Shown here: positions 1 through 4,782 of the stretch, one piece after another
Numbering within the stretch: position 1 is the first letter of the stretch
Layout: each line of letters opens with the position of its first letter
Source of the DNA: Desulfurococcaceae archaeon UBA285
Lineage (GTDB): Archaea > Thermoproteota > Thermoprotei_A > Sulfolobales > Desulfurococcaceae
Length of the DNA stretch: 9,525 nt
Assembly (NCBI GenBank): GCA_002495025.1
Contig: DADP01000022.1
Location: 1-9,525, forward strand
Direction: 5' to 3'
Notes under the pieces: model-generated
The model's database searches: none
What the model saw: the letters and a program-made list of their open reading frames with translations, nothing else
Told to the model about the DNA's origin: nothing
Made by a program: the position numbers and the translations under genes

Positions 1-245
1 ATACTTGTTATTAATAGTGCTAGAAAAACCCATGTAGTAAACGTGGCGAGTAGTATTCTCCTAACACCAATGTATAAGAGTATCAGCGTATCAACGAAGA
101 GTAGGAGGAGTACGAGGTGTATAGATATAAATCGTGATGCAATAACGAGTATTATCAATAATAGTTTAAAGTATACTGCTCTATAATCGTGTAGTATGGT
201 CTTCCTCGTCCTCGCCTGGAATACTTCTTCGAGCAATTCAACCAC
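1..245 (-). CDS. ecfT: ECF transporter transmembrane protein EcfT, N-terminal part (cut by window edge)
   Basis: This reading frame begins at a GTG (243-245) that overlaps the last 8 bases of the ECF ATPase gene and stays open to the window edge, giving about 81 residues. The N-terminus is charged (VVELLEEVFQARTRKT) and is followed by a long hydrophobic stretch with two or three predicted membrane helices (KLLLIILVIASRF, LVLLLLFVDTLILLYIGV). Its position directly after an S component and an ECF ATPase, with translational overlap, is what one expects for EcfT, the scaffold that couples ATP hydrolysis to toppling of the S component. The coupling-helix motifs of EcfT lie further downstream and are not visible, so the assignment rests on context and hydrophobicity. 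The non-ATG start and the window edge make this gene easy to miss. Confidence 0.72.
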   Translation of the reverse strand, partial: MVELLEEVFQARTRKTILHDYRAVYFKLLLIILVIASRFISIHLVLLLLFVDTLILLYIGVRRILLATFTTWVFLALLITS

Positions 246-939
246 ACATCAATGTCTTTGTTGGAACACCGTGTTCTTCTAGTATACTCAACGAGAGGTC
301 TTTGAAATCGCCTTCAAAAGTAACCACGCCCCTCGACAACAAGACTACACGGCTGTCGCGGAAGACGTGGAGGTAGGCCATATTAGCACTTGCAACAATC
401 ACTACTTTACCCTTCTCTACTCCTCTAAATATCAATTTAATGACAGCTTCTACACCACTAGTATCAAGGAAGTCAAATGGCTCGTCTAAAAGCCATACTG
501 GCTGGTCTAATGCCAAGATAGAAGCAAGTGAAACACGCTTGGCCTCGCCGCCACTGAGAGTAAACGGGTTTCTATCCATTAAGTGTTTTGGTACGAGTAG
601 CTCTATTATCTCTTTGTTTAATTCTACACCAGTAATTCTCCTAGTAAACTCTAATTCATCTCTAACACTCGCCTCTACAAATCCAGCATAGGGGTTTTGC
701 CAGGTGTAGCCAACCAGTTTGACTACTTCGCGCCTCGTGAGACTGTGTATGTCGCGTCCATACACTAAGACACGGCCTTTAACGGGTTTTACTAGTCCAG
801 CAATAGTCTTTAACAGCGTTGACTTACCAGAACCATTCCTCCCTATTACAAGGTGTAATCCCGGTTTAAACTCGAGGTTTATATCTCGGAGTATTGGTTC
901 TCCAGCTACCGCTACTGTTACATCTTCTAGTTTTATCAC
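238..939 (-). CDS. ecfA: ECF-type ABC transporter ATP-binding protein (EcfA/CbiO-like)
   Basis: This 233-residue ATPase should energise uptake through the adjacent S component and EcfT at the cytoplasmic face of the membrane. Visible motifs are Walker A GRNGSGKST (33-41), Q-loop QNP (81-83), signature LSGGEAKR (128-135) and Walker B VWLLDEP (148-154) with catalytic Glu153. The length is slightly shorter than usual for EcfA (about 270). The GTG start overlaps the queT stop as GTGA and has a GAGG motif upstream, so the two are translationally coupled. The usual switch histidine (TH[DN] after Walker B) is replaced: the strand reads IVASANM, with Ala185 where His is expected. Canonical ECF modules use two ATPases; only one is seen here, so a second may lie beyond the left edge or this one may act as a homodimer. 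Confidence 0.9.
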   Translation of the reverse strand: MIKLEDVTVAVAGEPILRDINLEFKPGLHLVIGRNGSGKSTLLKTIAGLVKPVKGRVLVYGRDIHSLTRREVVKLVGYTWQNPYAGFVEASVRDELEFTRRITGVELNKEIIELLVPKHLMDRNPFTLSGGEAKRVSLASILALDQPVWLLDEPFDFLDTSGVEAVIKLIFRGVEKGKVVIVASANMAYLHVFRDSRVVLLSRGVVTFEGDFKDLSLSILEEHGVPTKTLMCG

Positions 940-1433
940 TTTATACCCAGCCTCTTCAATAGGAATAACGCTAGTGAAACACCCAAGACACTAATACTAA
1001 CCAGGCTACCAACCAACACGCCCACTATTGCTACCAGTATATCTGGTATACCACCATACAGGTATAATACGAAATACCCGACAACAAGAGATACAGCGAG
1101 CGCTTCAAGTATAGATGCAAGTATAAGTGCAGGTATACTCTTACTCCTCCTTCCAATAATCCAAGCTATTAAACCAGCCGCGAGGTTGGCGAAAGAGCCA
1201 AACGCTATGTCGACTACGCCGAAGGGAGATGCTAGATTAGCTATAGCACAGCCAATAGCCAGTCCAATCACAGCGGGGAAGCCGAAGTAGTCGAGAAATG
1301 GTAGTATTAATAGTGCATCGGCTACTCTAATTTGAAACTCTTGGAAGCTAATTGGTGCAAGCGCGTATACTAATCCAGCATATAATCCAGCAACTACAGC
1401 TGCTTTAACAGTGTCAATAACCCGGGTCTTCAC
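936..1433 (-). CDS. queT: QueT-family ECF transporter substrate-binding (S) component
   Basis: This is a small integral membrane protein of about 165 residues, probably with five or six helices, that would bind the imported substrate. The family hallmark is the N-terminal stretch IQ/RVADALLILPFLDYFG followed by GLAIGCAIANL and FGVVDIAFGSFANL, closely resembling QueT proteins linked to queuosine/preQ-type precursor transport. In archaea, which make archaeosine rather than queuosine, the substrate would by inference be a 7-deazaguanine such as preQ0 or a related salvage base; the substrate is not proven. A GTG at 1457 would add eight residues, but the GTG at 1431-1433 is preferred because GAGAGGTG sits about six bases upstream and the promoter TATA (near 1474-1480) places the transcript start near 1452. 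It heads the operon queT-ecfA-ecfT with GTGA coupling. Confidence 0.83.
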   Translation of the reverse strand: MKTRVIDTVKAAVVAGLYAGLVYALAPISFQEFQIRVADALLILPFLDYFGFPAVIGLAIGCAIANLASPFGVVDIAFGSFANLAAGLIAWIIGRRSKSIPALILASILEALAVSLVVGYFVLYLYGGIPDILVAIVGVLVGSLVSISVLGVSLALFLLKRLGIK

Positions 1434-1473
1434 GTAAAACACCTCTCTAGAGTCCACTATTACCTAGTTATTG

Positions 1474-1496
1474 TATATACAGGGTCTTAAAATAAA
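1474..1496 (-). promoter_or_regulatory. Putative promoter of the queT-ecfA-ecfT operon
   Basis: On the minus strand this region reads TTTATTTTAAG (1486-1496) and then TATATA (1474-1479). The second box is about 25 bases before a predicted start near 1452, leaving a roughly 20-base leader with a Shine-Dalgarno before the GTG at 1433. The first would place the start near 1465, compatible with initiation at the GTG at 1457. The leader is too short to hold a preQ1-type riboswitch. Confidence 0.45.
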
Positions 1497-1508
1497 TGAA
1501 GAAGAAAA
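1489..1508 (-). terminator. T-rich terminator of the tRNA-Gly gene
   Basis: Immediately after the tRNA discriminator base the transcribed strand reads TTTTCTTCTTCATTTATTTT, a pyrimidine/T-rich run typical of archaeal intrinsic termination. It partly coincides with the AT-rich promoter of queT, so the tRNA and queT are probably separate transcription units. Confidence 0.5.
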
Positions 1509-1584
1509 TGCGGCGGCCGGGATTTGAACCCGGGATCTCCGGCTTGGGGGGCCGGCGTCCTAGTCCAGGCTAGACGACCGCCGC
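1509..1584 (-). tRNA. tRNA-Gly (anticodon CCC)
   Basis: The minus strand folds into a full cloverleaf. The acceptor stem is GCGGCGG paired with CCGCCGC (7 bp), followed by U8 and C9. The D stem is GUCU/GGAC with G18G19 in the loop; the anticodon stem is CCGGC/GCCGG around the loop CCCCCAA; the variable loop is AGAUC; the T stem is CCGGG/CCCGG with loop UUCAAAU. The discriminator is A73 and no CCA is encoded, as is common in archaea. The anticodon (1546-1548) is CCC, reading glycine GGG codons. Position 15 is G and position 48 is C, the Levitt pair where archaeosine is normally installed. Position 33 reads C instead of the near-universal U (complement of G at 1549). There is no intron. Confidence 0.95.
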
Positions 1585-1613
1585 TCCAATAAAATCTACT
1601 AGTGGGGACTGGG

Positions 1614-1620
1614 TTTTATA
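1614..1620 (-). promoter_or_regulatory. TATA box of the tRNA-Gly gene
   Basis: The minus strand reads AAGTATAAAACCC, with the TATAAAA core about 30 bases upstream of the mature tRNA 5' end. This puts the transcript start a few bases before the tRNA. The box lies only 8 bases past the stop codon of the NifX-like gene. Confidence 0.65.
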
Positions 1621-1628
1621 CTTGTATA

Positions 1629-2039
1629 CTAATCTAGTTCTCTTGGCTCTAATGCTTCTTCTACTTGGTTATTCAAATATGCTTCTATCGCCCTGGATAG
1701 CGGTATTAATTCTCCTGGTTTTACTGGTAGATAATATATTCTCACTCCTTGTTCTCTAAGCCTATAGTATGCACCCGGACCAATCCCCAAGACTACTACA
1801 CTGGAAACCCTTCTAGGTGTAAACAACTCTATGAGTTTTACAATGTGTGAACCTCCTCTCCCATGTCCGTGAACATGGTTTGGTGAAGGGTTTTCCAGTA
1901 TCTCTATGCGCCTGTATCCACTTCTACCTAATTCTACAATGGCATAGTATGGTGCTCTACCGAAATGATGGCTTACATAGTATTCTCCACGAACACTGAT
2001 TACTGGAATAGCAATTACAGTTGTTTCACTAGACTCCAT
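1629..2039 (-). CDS. NifX/NafY-like protein (dinitrogenase Fe-Mo cofactor biosynthesis domain)
   Basis: This 136-residue soluble protein has the Nitro_FeMo-Co fold of NifX, NafY, the NifB C-terminus and the archaeal protein MTH1175. The hallmarks are the N-terminal strand VIAIPV, the SHHFGRAPYYAIVE motif (23-36), a histidine-rich insert (HVHGHGRGGSH, 55-65), GIGPGA (85-90) and the C-terminal helix region LSRAIEAYLN. Nitrogenase members carry metal-cluster intermediates. Stand-alone archaeal members have no settled function, and no nitrogenase gene is visible here, so metal or cluster binding through the His-rich loop is inference. There is no cysteine. The ATG start has GGAGG eight bases upstream, overlapping the stop of the tryptophan-rich gene, so the two form an operon. 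The tRNA promoter follows directly. Confidence 0.86.
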   Translation of the reverse strand: MESSETTVIAIPVISVRGEYYVSHHFGRAPYYAIVELGRSGYRRIEILENPSPNHVHGHGRGGSHIVKLIELFTPRRVSSVVVLGIGPGAYYRLREQGVRIYYLPVKPGELIPLSRAIEAYLNNQVEEALEPRELD

Positions 2040-2051
2040 AGTGGTTGCCTC

Positions 2052-2270
2052 CTACTTTCCTCTTAGTTCTTCGAGTCTGCGATCAATTTCTTTTAATACA
2101 ACTTCGGTAATGTATTTCTTTAACTCCTCGAGATATCTAATCTCGTCTTCTCTACTTGGTGGTTTAATCCAGCTCCAACACCATCCTCTTCCATATATCC
2201 ATCCAGGCCTCTCCCAAGACGGTAGGTGCCTCCATGGTCCACGACCAGGCCAGTGCTTCCACCAGGGCAT
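2052..2270 (-). CDS. Small tryptophan-rich DUF5320-like protein
   Basis: This 72-residue protein has two unlike halves. Residues 1-37 are rich in Trp, Pro, Gly, Arg and His, with nine tryptophans (3, 4, 7, 13, 19, 24, 30, 32, 34), one cysteine (31) and the segment GRGWCWSW. Residues 39-72 form a charged amphipathic helix (EDEIRYLEELKKY...) with coiled-coil-like spacing. The layout and genomic neighbours match small DUF5320-type proteins, which typically carry a Gly/Trp-rich GRGxCW head, a coiled-coil tail, and NifX-like and DUF134 neighbours. Biochemical function is unknown. The ATG is preceded by GGTGG at suitable spacing and by a TATA box bracketed by two palindromes. Its codon pattern is coding-like, and the gene ends 12 bases before the NifX-like ATG, within that gene's Shine-Dalgarno. 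Confidence 0.78.
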   Translation of the reverse strand: MPWWKHWPGRGPWRHLPSWERPGWIYGRGWCWSWIKPPSREDEIRYLEELKKYITEVVLKEIDRRLEELRGK

Positions 2271-2283
2271 GTTTTACCACCAA

Positions 2284-2301
2284 TTTGAAACATGTTTCAA
2301 A
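2284..2301. promoter_or_regulatory. Operator-like palindrome, downstream copy
   Basis: This is a perfect 18-bp palindrome, TTTGAAACATGTTTCAAA. It lies between the TATA box (2306-2313) and the start codon (2270) of the DUF5320/NifX-like operon, over the predicted transcript start. Binding here would be expected to block transcription. It shares the 16-mer TGAAACATGTTTCAAA with a second copy 44 bp away. Confidence 0.75.
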
Positions 2302-2305
2302 ATCC

Positions 2306-2313
2306 CTTATAAA
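2306..2313 (-). promoter_or_regulatory. TATA box of the DUF5320/NifX-like operon
   Basis: The minus strand reads GTTTATAAGGG, with the core TTTATAAG about 38 bases before the ATG. The predicted transcript start is near 2285, giving a short leader that holds the GGTGG Shine-Dalgarno. The box is bracketed by two palindromic operator-like sites. Confidence 0.6.
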
Positions 2314-2318
2314 CAGTA

Positions 2319-2333
2319 TTCACTCAGAGTGAA
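2319..2333. repeat. Short inverted repeat overlapping the upstream operator
   Basis: TTCACTCAGAGTGAA is a 15-base inverted repeat (arms TTCACTC/GAGTGAA around one A). Its right arm runs into the GAAAC half-site of the upstream palindrome. It sits just upstream of the TATA box where the BRE or an activator would bind. It may be an additional regulator site or chance. Confidence 0.4.
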
Positions 2334-2343
2334 ACATGTTTCA
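2330..2343. promoter_or_regulatory. Operator-like palindrome, upstream copy
   Basis: This is a perfect 14-bp palindrome, TGAAACATGTTTCA, and the second copy of the element at 2284-2301. The two centres are 44 bp apart, about four turns of the helix. It lies upstream of the TATA box and 12 bases after the stop codon of the DUF134 gene, so it belongs to the promoter of the genes downstream of that regulator. Confidence 0.72.
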
Positions 2344-2355
2344 AATGGACAGGGT

Positions 2356-2715
2356 CTAACTCTGCTGGAGTAAATCCTCTCTCCTAGAAGGAGTTATTTT
2401 AAGTGGTTTTCTCTCTACTAGTGCTTTTGCTATTTTAACTCTGGCTTGCTCTAGTATACGCCAAAATGTTGTTTTAGACAATCCCATTTTAACAGCTGCT
2501 TCATCTGTGGTTAATCCATCATAGTGGACTAGTTTAAATGCTTCTAGTTCGTAATCATATATTTCTACGTAGTCTGCAATCACCGGGCTGGTTGTTTTTA
2601 CTGGGATATAGAATAGCTCTTCTACCATTTTCAACTCGGCGCCTTCCATACAGCTCAGTCTTCTACGCCACTGCCGCATACAACGTCTAGGCGTAAACAC
2701 CACCTTGATATACAT
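2356..2715 (-). CDS. DUF134 family helix-turn-helix DNA-binding protein
   Basis: This 119-residue protein matches the DUF134 (UPF0251) family. It has a basic N-terminus with paired cysteines (PRRCMRQWRRRLSC, Cys12 and Cys22), then strands ending in VEIYDYELEAFKLVHYDGL. A sigma-region-4-like helix-turn-helix follows (DEAAVKMGLSKTTFWRILEQAR, residues 71-92), then KIAKALVERKPLKI. The family regularly sits beside NifX-like and DUF5320 genes, as here, and is presumed to be a transcription factor. By inference it binds the two GAAACATGTTTC palindromes that begin 12 bases past its stop codon. The ATG at 2713-2715 is the first usable start and the gene lacks a strong Shine-Dalgarno, consistent with a leaderless or short-leader transcript. 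Confidence 0.87.
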   Translation of the reverse strand: MYIKVVFTPRRCMRQWRRRLSCMEGAELKMVEELFYIPVKTTSPVIADYVEIYDYELEAFKLVHYDGLTTDEAAVKMGLSKTTFWRILEQARVKIAKALVERKPLKITPSRREDLLQQS

Positions 2716-2741
2716 TGTTGTTTAATCAACTAATATCTACT

Positions 2742-2760
2742 ATGCCACTGTGTATGGCAT
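2742..2760. repeat. Inverted repeat upstream of the DUF134 gene
   Basis: ATGCCA and TGGCAT form perfect 6-bp arms around a 7-base spacer. The element is centred about 36 bases upstream of the DUF134 ATG, just beyond an AT-rich stretch (minus-strand AGATATTAG, 2730-2738) that could act as TATA. It differs in sequence from the GAAACATGTTTC elements. Confidence 0.4.
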
Positions 2761-2820
2761 TGAACTCGGAGACTGCGAGGAGAGCAGGGGGATAGAAAGC
2801 TGTTTTGTCCTGAGACTAGT

Positions 2821-2844
2821 TAAAACAATAAAGTGTATTACACT
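2821..2844 (-). terminator. Possible terminator after rps25e
   Basis: On the minus strand a small hairpin, AGTGT-AAT-ACACT (2832-2844), is followed by TTATTGTTTTAAC. It begins 14 bases past the eS25 stop codon. The stem is short and weak, so this is a tentative call; T-rich DNA alone can terminate archaeal transcription. Confidence 0.3.
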
Positions 2845-2857
2845 CTATTGAATTCTG

Positions 2858-3130
2858 CTAGGCTGGTACGTAGATTTTAACTCTTCTTCCACCACTATAT
2901 AGCTTCATAAATCCTTGTTTAACTGCTTCATTCAATACTTTCTTGGCGTCGCTTATAGTGATGTTATATGTTGTTGCAAGCATGTATGGAGTAATGTATT
3001 TAACATTTCCTTTTTCTACTTCTGCTTTGAGCTTGGTGAGTACTTCTCCAAGGTCGTTTAGACTCCTCATTGAAACCTCTTCTGGAACACTTAGTTTCTC
3101 TCTTGTTTTCTTTTGTTTCTGTGTAGACAT
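2858..3130 (-). CDS. rps25e: Small ribosomal subunit protein eS25
   Basis: This 90-residue protein matches archaeal S25e. It has a lysine-rich N-terminal tail (STQKQKKTREK), a linking helix (LGEVLTKLKAEVEKGN), then the winged-helix core YITPYMLATTYNITISDAKKVLNEAVKQ and the C-terminal wing GGRRVKIYVP. It binds the head of the 30S subunit. eS25 is found in Thermoproteota and eukaryotes but not in most Euryarchaeota, which supports the taxonomic call. The frame stays open upstream to 3184, but the ATG at 3128-3130 is chosen for three reasons: GGGGTG lies seven bases upstream, the TATA box (3187-3198) puts the transcript start near 3167, and family members begin with the lysine-rich tail. Confidence 0.92.
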   Translation of the reverse strand: MSTQKQKKTREKLSVPEEVSMRSLNDLGEVLTKLKAEVEKGNVKYITPYMLATTYNITISDAKKVLNEAVKQGFMKLYSGGRRVKIYVPA

Positions 3131-3186
3131 ATCTAAGCACCCCTGTGAAACCACGATGTCTTCTCTTACTATGTATTCAATCACGG

Positions 3187-3198
3187 GTTTTAAATATA
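3187..3198 (-). promoter_or_regulatory. TATA box of rps25e
   Basis: The minus strand reads TATATTTAAAAC, a strong TATA element about 60 bases before the eS25 ATG, giving a leader of roughly 35 bases. It directly abuts the stop codon of the second ABC permease (3199-3201), so eS25 can be transcribed independently of the exporter operon. Confidence 0.6.
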
Positions 3199-3975
3199 CT
3201 ACCTAGTGAGATTTCTAATGTACAGCTTGTATGCTAGTAGCAATCCAAATATACACCATACTACTAGTCCACCTAGATTAAACAATAAGTCTACTTGCTG
3301 GATATATCCAAAACTATACCTGTAGATATTAACAGCCATTGAGACAGGCGAGTAGTATGCTAGTGGAGCGGCTGGGCCCAGCCTCACAGCTATTGCCTTT
3401 TCTGGATAGAACACGTTTGATACGAAGAAGAATAAGAAGTATACTAGTGATCTAATAGCAGCCTGTAAATTAAAATCCCGTGTAAGCGTTGAAACAGTAA
3501 TAGAAATACTAGACATCGTGGTTGCAAGTAGTAGCGAGGTAGCTAGAATCAACAACCACTTATCCAGCGTGGGCAGACCCATTATTAAAACAGCTAGTAT
3601 TATAAACCCGAACTGGTATACAAAACCCCTCAATACCCCGCCAAGTATTCTCCCAGCAACAAGTGCTCCTCGTGTAATAGGTAGAGATACAAGGTAGTGT
3701 GTAACCTCTCTCCTTAACTCTACACCTACTTCTCTCCCAATAGTAAAAGACGAGATGAAAATCGAGAGGCAGAGTATACCTGGAGTAATAAACTTGATGT
3801 AGTCTGGTATCAACACAGGGTTTACTATACCCCTAAAAATCAATCCAAATATAACCAAGTCAGCAATATTCATTGCTACTTGACCAGCCAGCCAGTAGAT
3901 ATTCATAAAAAACCTCTTTAAATCCCTCTGAGAAACAATAAATGACTGTAAAACGAATTCTCTAAGGCCCACCAT
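3199..3975 (-). CDS. ABC-2 type transporter permease (second subunit)
   Basis: This polytopic membrane protein of about 258 residues has six predicted helices. Between helices 2 and 3 lies the ABC-2 pattern (REVGVELRREVTHYLVSLPITRGALVAGRILGG), an amphipathic coupling region followed by LPI/VxRG, characteristic of DrrB/NatB-like export permeases. It is the last gene of the ATPase-permease-permease operon and probably forms a heterodimer with the preceding permease. The ATG at 3973-3975 shares its A with the upstream stop (TAATG). GTG codons at 3984 and 3972 are alternatives, the latter with GGAGGT just upstream. The exported substrate cannot be told from sequence. Confidence 0.82.
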   Translation of the reverse strand: MVGLREFVLQSFIVSQRDLKRFFMNIYWLAGQVAMNIADLVIFGLIFRGIVNPVLIPDYIKFITPGILCLSIFISSFTIGREVGVELRREVTHYLVSLPITRGALVAGRILGGVLRGFVYQFGFIILAVLIMGLPTLDKWLLILATSLLLATTMSSISITVSTLTRDFNLQAAIRSLVYFLFFFVSNVFYPEKAIAVRLGPAAPLAYYSPVSMAVNIYRYSFGYIQQVDLLFNLGGLVVWCIFGLLLAYKLYIRNLTR

Positions 3976-4781
3976 TACCTCCACCCACCAGCTTCAAGCT
4001 TCTTTTCATAGTATTCAATAGCAAGTATAAGCAAGCCCATAGAGAAGCCTATTAAATACACTAATGAAGCCCATAATCCATGCTGTACTACAAGGTAGTA
4101 TTCGGGAAACAATAGTATTCTAAGGAAGTCAGCCATGTGCGAGATGGGATTTGCTAGTGCAGCAATATAGTATGGTGCTATACCAGTAGCCATTATTACT
4201 GGTAGCGGGTAGAAAACCGTGCTAAGCCTCACTAGTAGCGCGTCAATAGCTCCTACTATTATATCAGTGAGGTCTGTTGATTTCACAGTGAAAACAATCA
4301 TTATAACAAATGATACAACACCCATTGAGAAAACAAGCGCAGAGACTAGCGATACCAGTATAGCTAGTATATCGCGGACGCCGAGCACCATGTATACTAT
4401 TATCATCATTGGAAACGTAAATATAATAGTTGAAATACTACTACCAATAACCCTGCCAACTGCGAGTATGTTTCTTTTAACTGGTAGTGCGAGGTGGTAT
4501 TCAACTATTCCATCATCGAATTCATCTGCTATCATATAGCCTCTCGCAATACTCGCAGAGTATAGGAGTGTAGTGTATACTCCGAGAATGTAGAAGTGGT
4601 AGTAGTCTACTCCACCAGTATACTGGGTTACACTGTGAGAGACAATATATGATATTGCACGTGCAAAAACCAGTATTTGAACAGTGAACCAAGCCCACCT
4701 CATAGCAATAAATACTTTTTGATTCTTCAGCTTTATTAAGTCCCATGAAGCAATAACGAGTAGTGTTCTAAGCATTGACAC
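3975..4781 (-). CDS. ABC-2 type transporter permease (first subunit)
   Basis: This membrane protein of 268 residues has six predicted helices. It carries the ABC-2 coupling motif DEFDDGIVEYHLALPVKRNILAVGRVIG, resembling the RE..GT.E.LL..P..R pattern of DrrB/NatB-type permeases. The frame is open upstream to 4829, but the GTG at 4779-4781 is chosen. GAGGTGA lies eight bases upstream, inside the end of the ATPase gene, and this start leaves only one base after the ATPase stop instead of a 47-base overlap. It is paired with a second permease downstream, suggesting a heterodimeric channel. It could serve export of a drug, lipid or peptide, or Na+ extrusion as in NatAB; nothing in the window decides between these. 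Confidence 0.83.
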   Translation of the reverse strand: MSMLRTLLVIASWDLIKLKNQKVFIAMRWAWFTVQILVFARAISYIVSHSVTQYTGGVDYYHFYILGVYTTLLYSASIARGYMIADEFDDGIVEYHLALPVKRNILAVGRVIGSSISTIIFTFPMMIIVYMVLGVRDILAILVSLVSALVFSMGVVSFVIMIVFTVKSTDLTDIIVGAIDALLVRLSTVFYPLPVIMATGIAPYYIAALANPISHMADFLRILLFPEYYLVVQHGLWASLVYLIGFSMGLLILAIEYYEKKLEAGGWR

Positions 4782-4782
4782 C

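Noticed and set aside
440..994. Plus-strand open frames opposite the ECF ATPase and QueT
   Set aside because: They are antisense shadows of well-supported genes, with Ser/Thr-rich low-complexity translations and no motif.
1434..1508. A preQ1-type riboswitch before queT
   Set aside because: The predicted leader is only about 20-30 bases and no pseudoknot-like pairing is visible.
2041..2373. Plus-strand frame of 110 codons across the DUF5320-like gene and its promoter
   Set aside because: It runs through two palindromes and a TATA box and lacks any recognisable motif; the opposite strand has a Shine-Dalgarno, promoter and family match.
3131..3184. Upstream extension of eS25 by 18 residues
   Set aside because: No Shine-Dalgarno, precedes the predicted transcript start and is not family-like; the internal ATG at 3130 has GGGGTG seven bases before it.
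4399..4525. C/D box guide RNA suggested by TGATGA-like strings on the minus strand
   Set aside because: They fall within the permease reading frame and have no correctly spaced D box.
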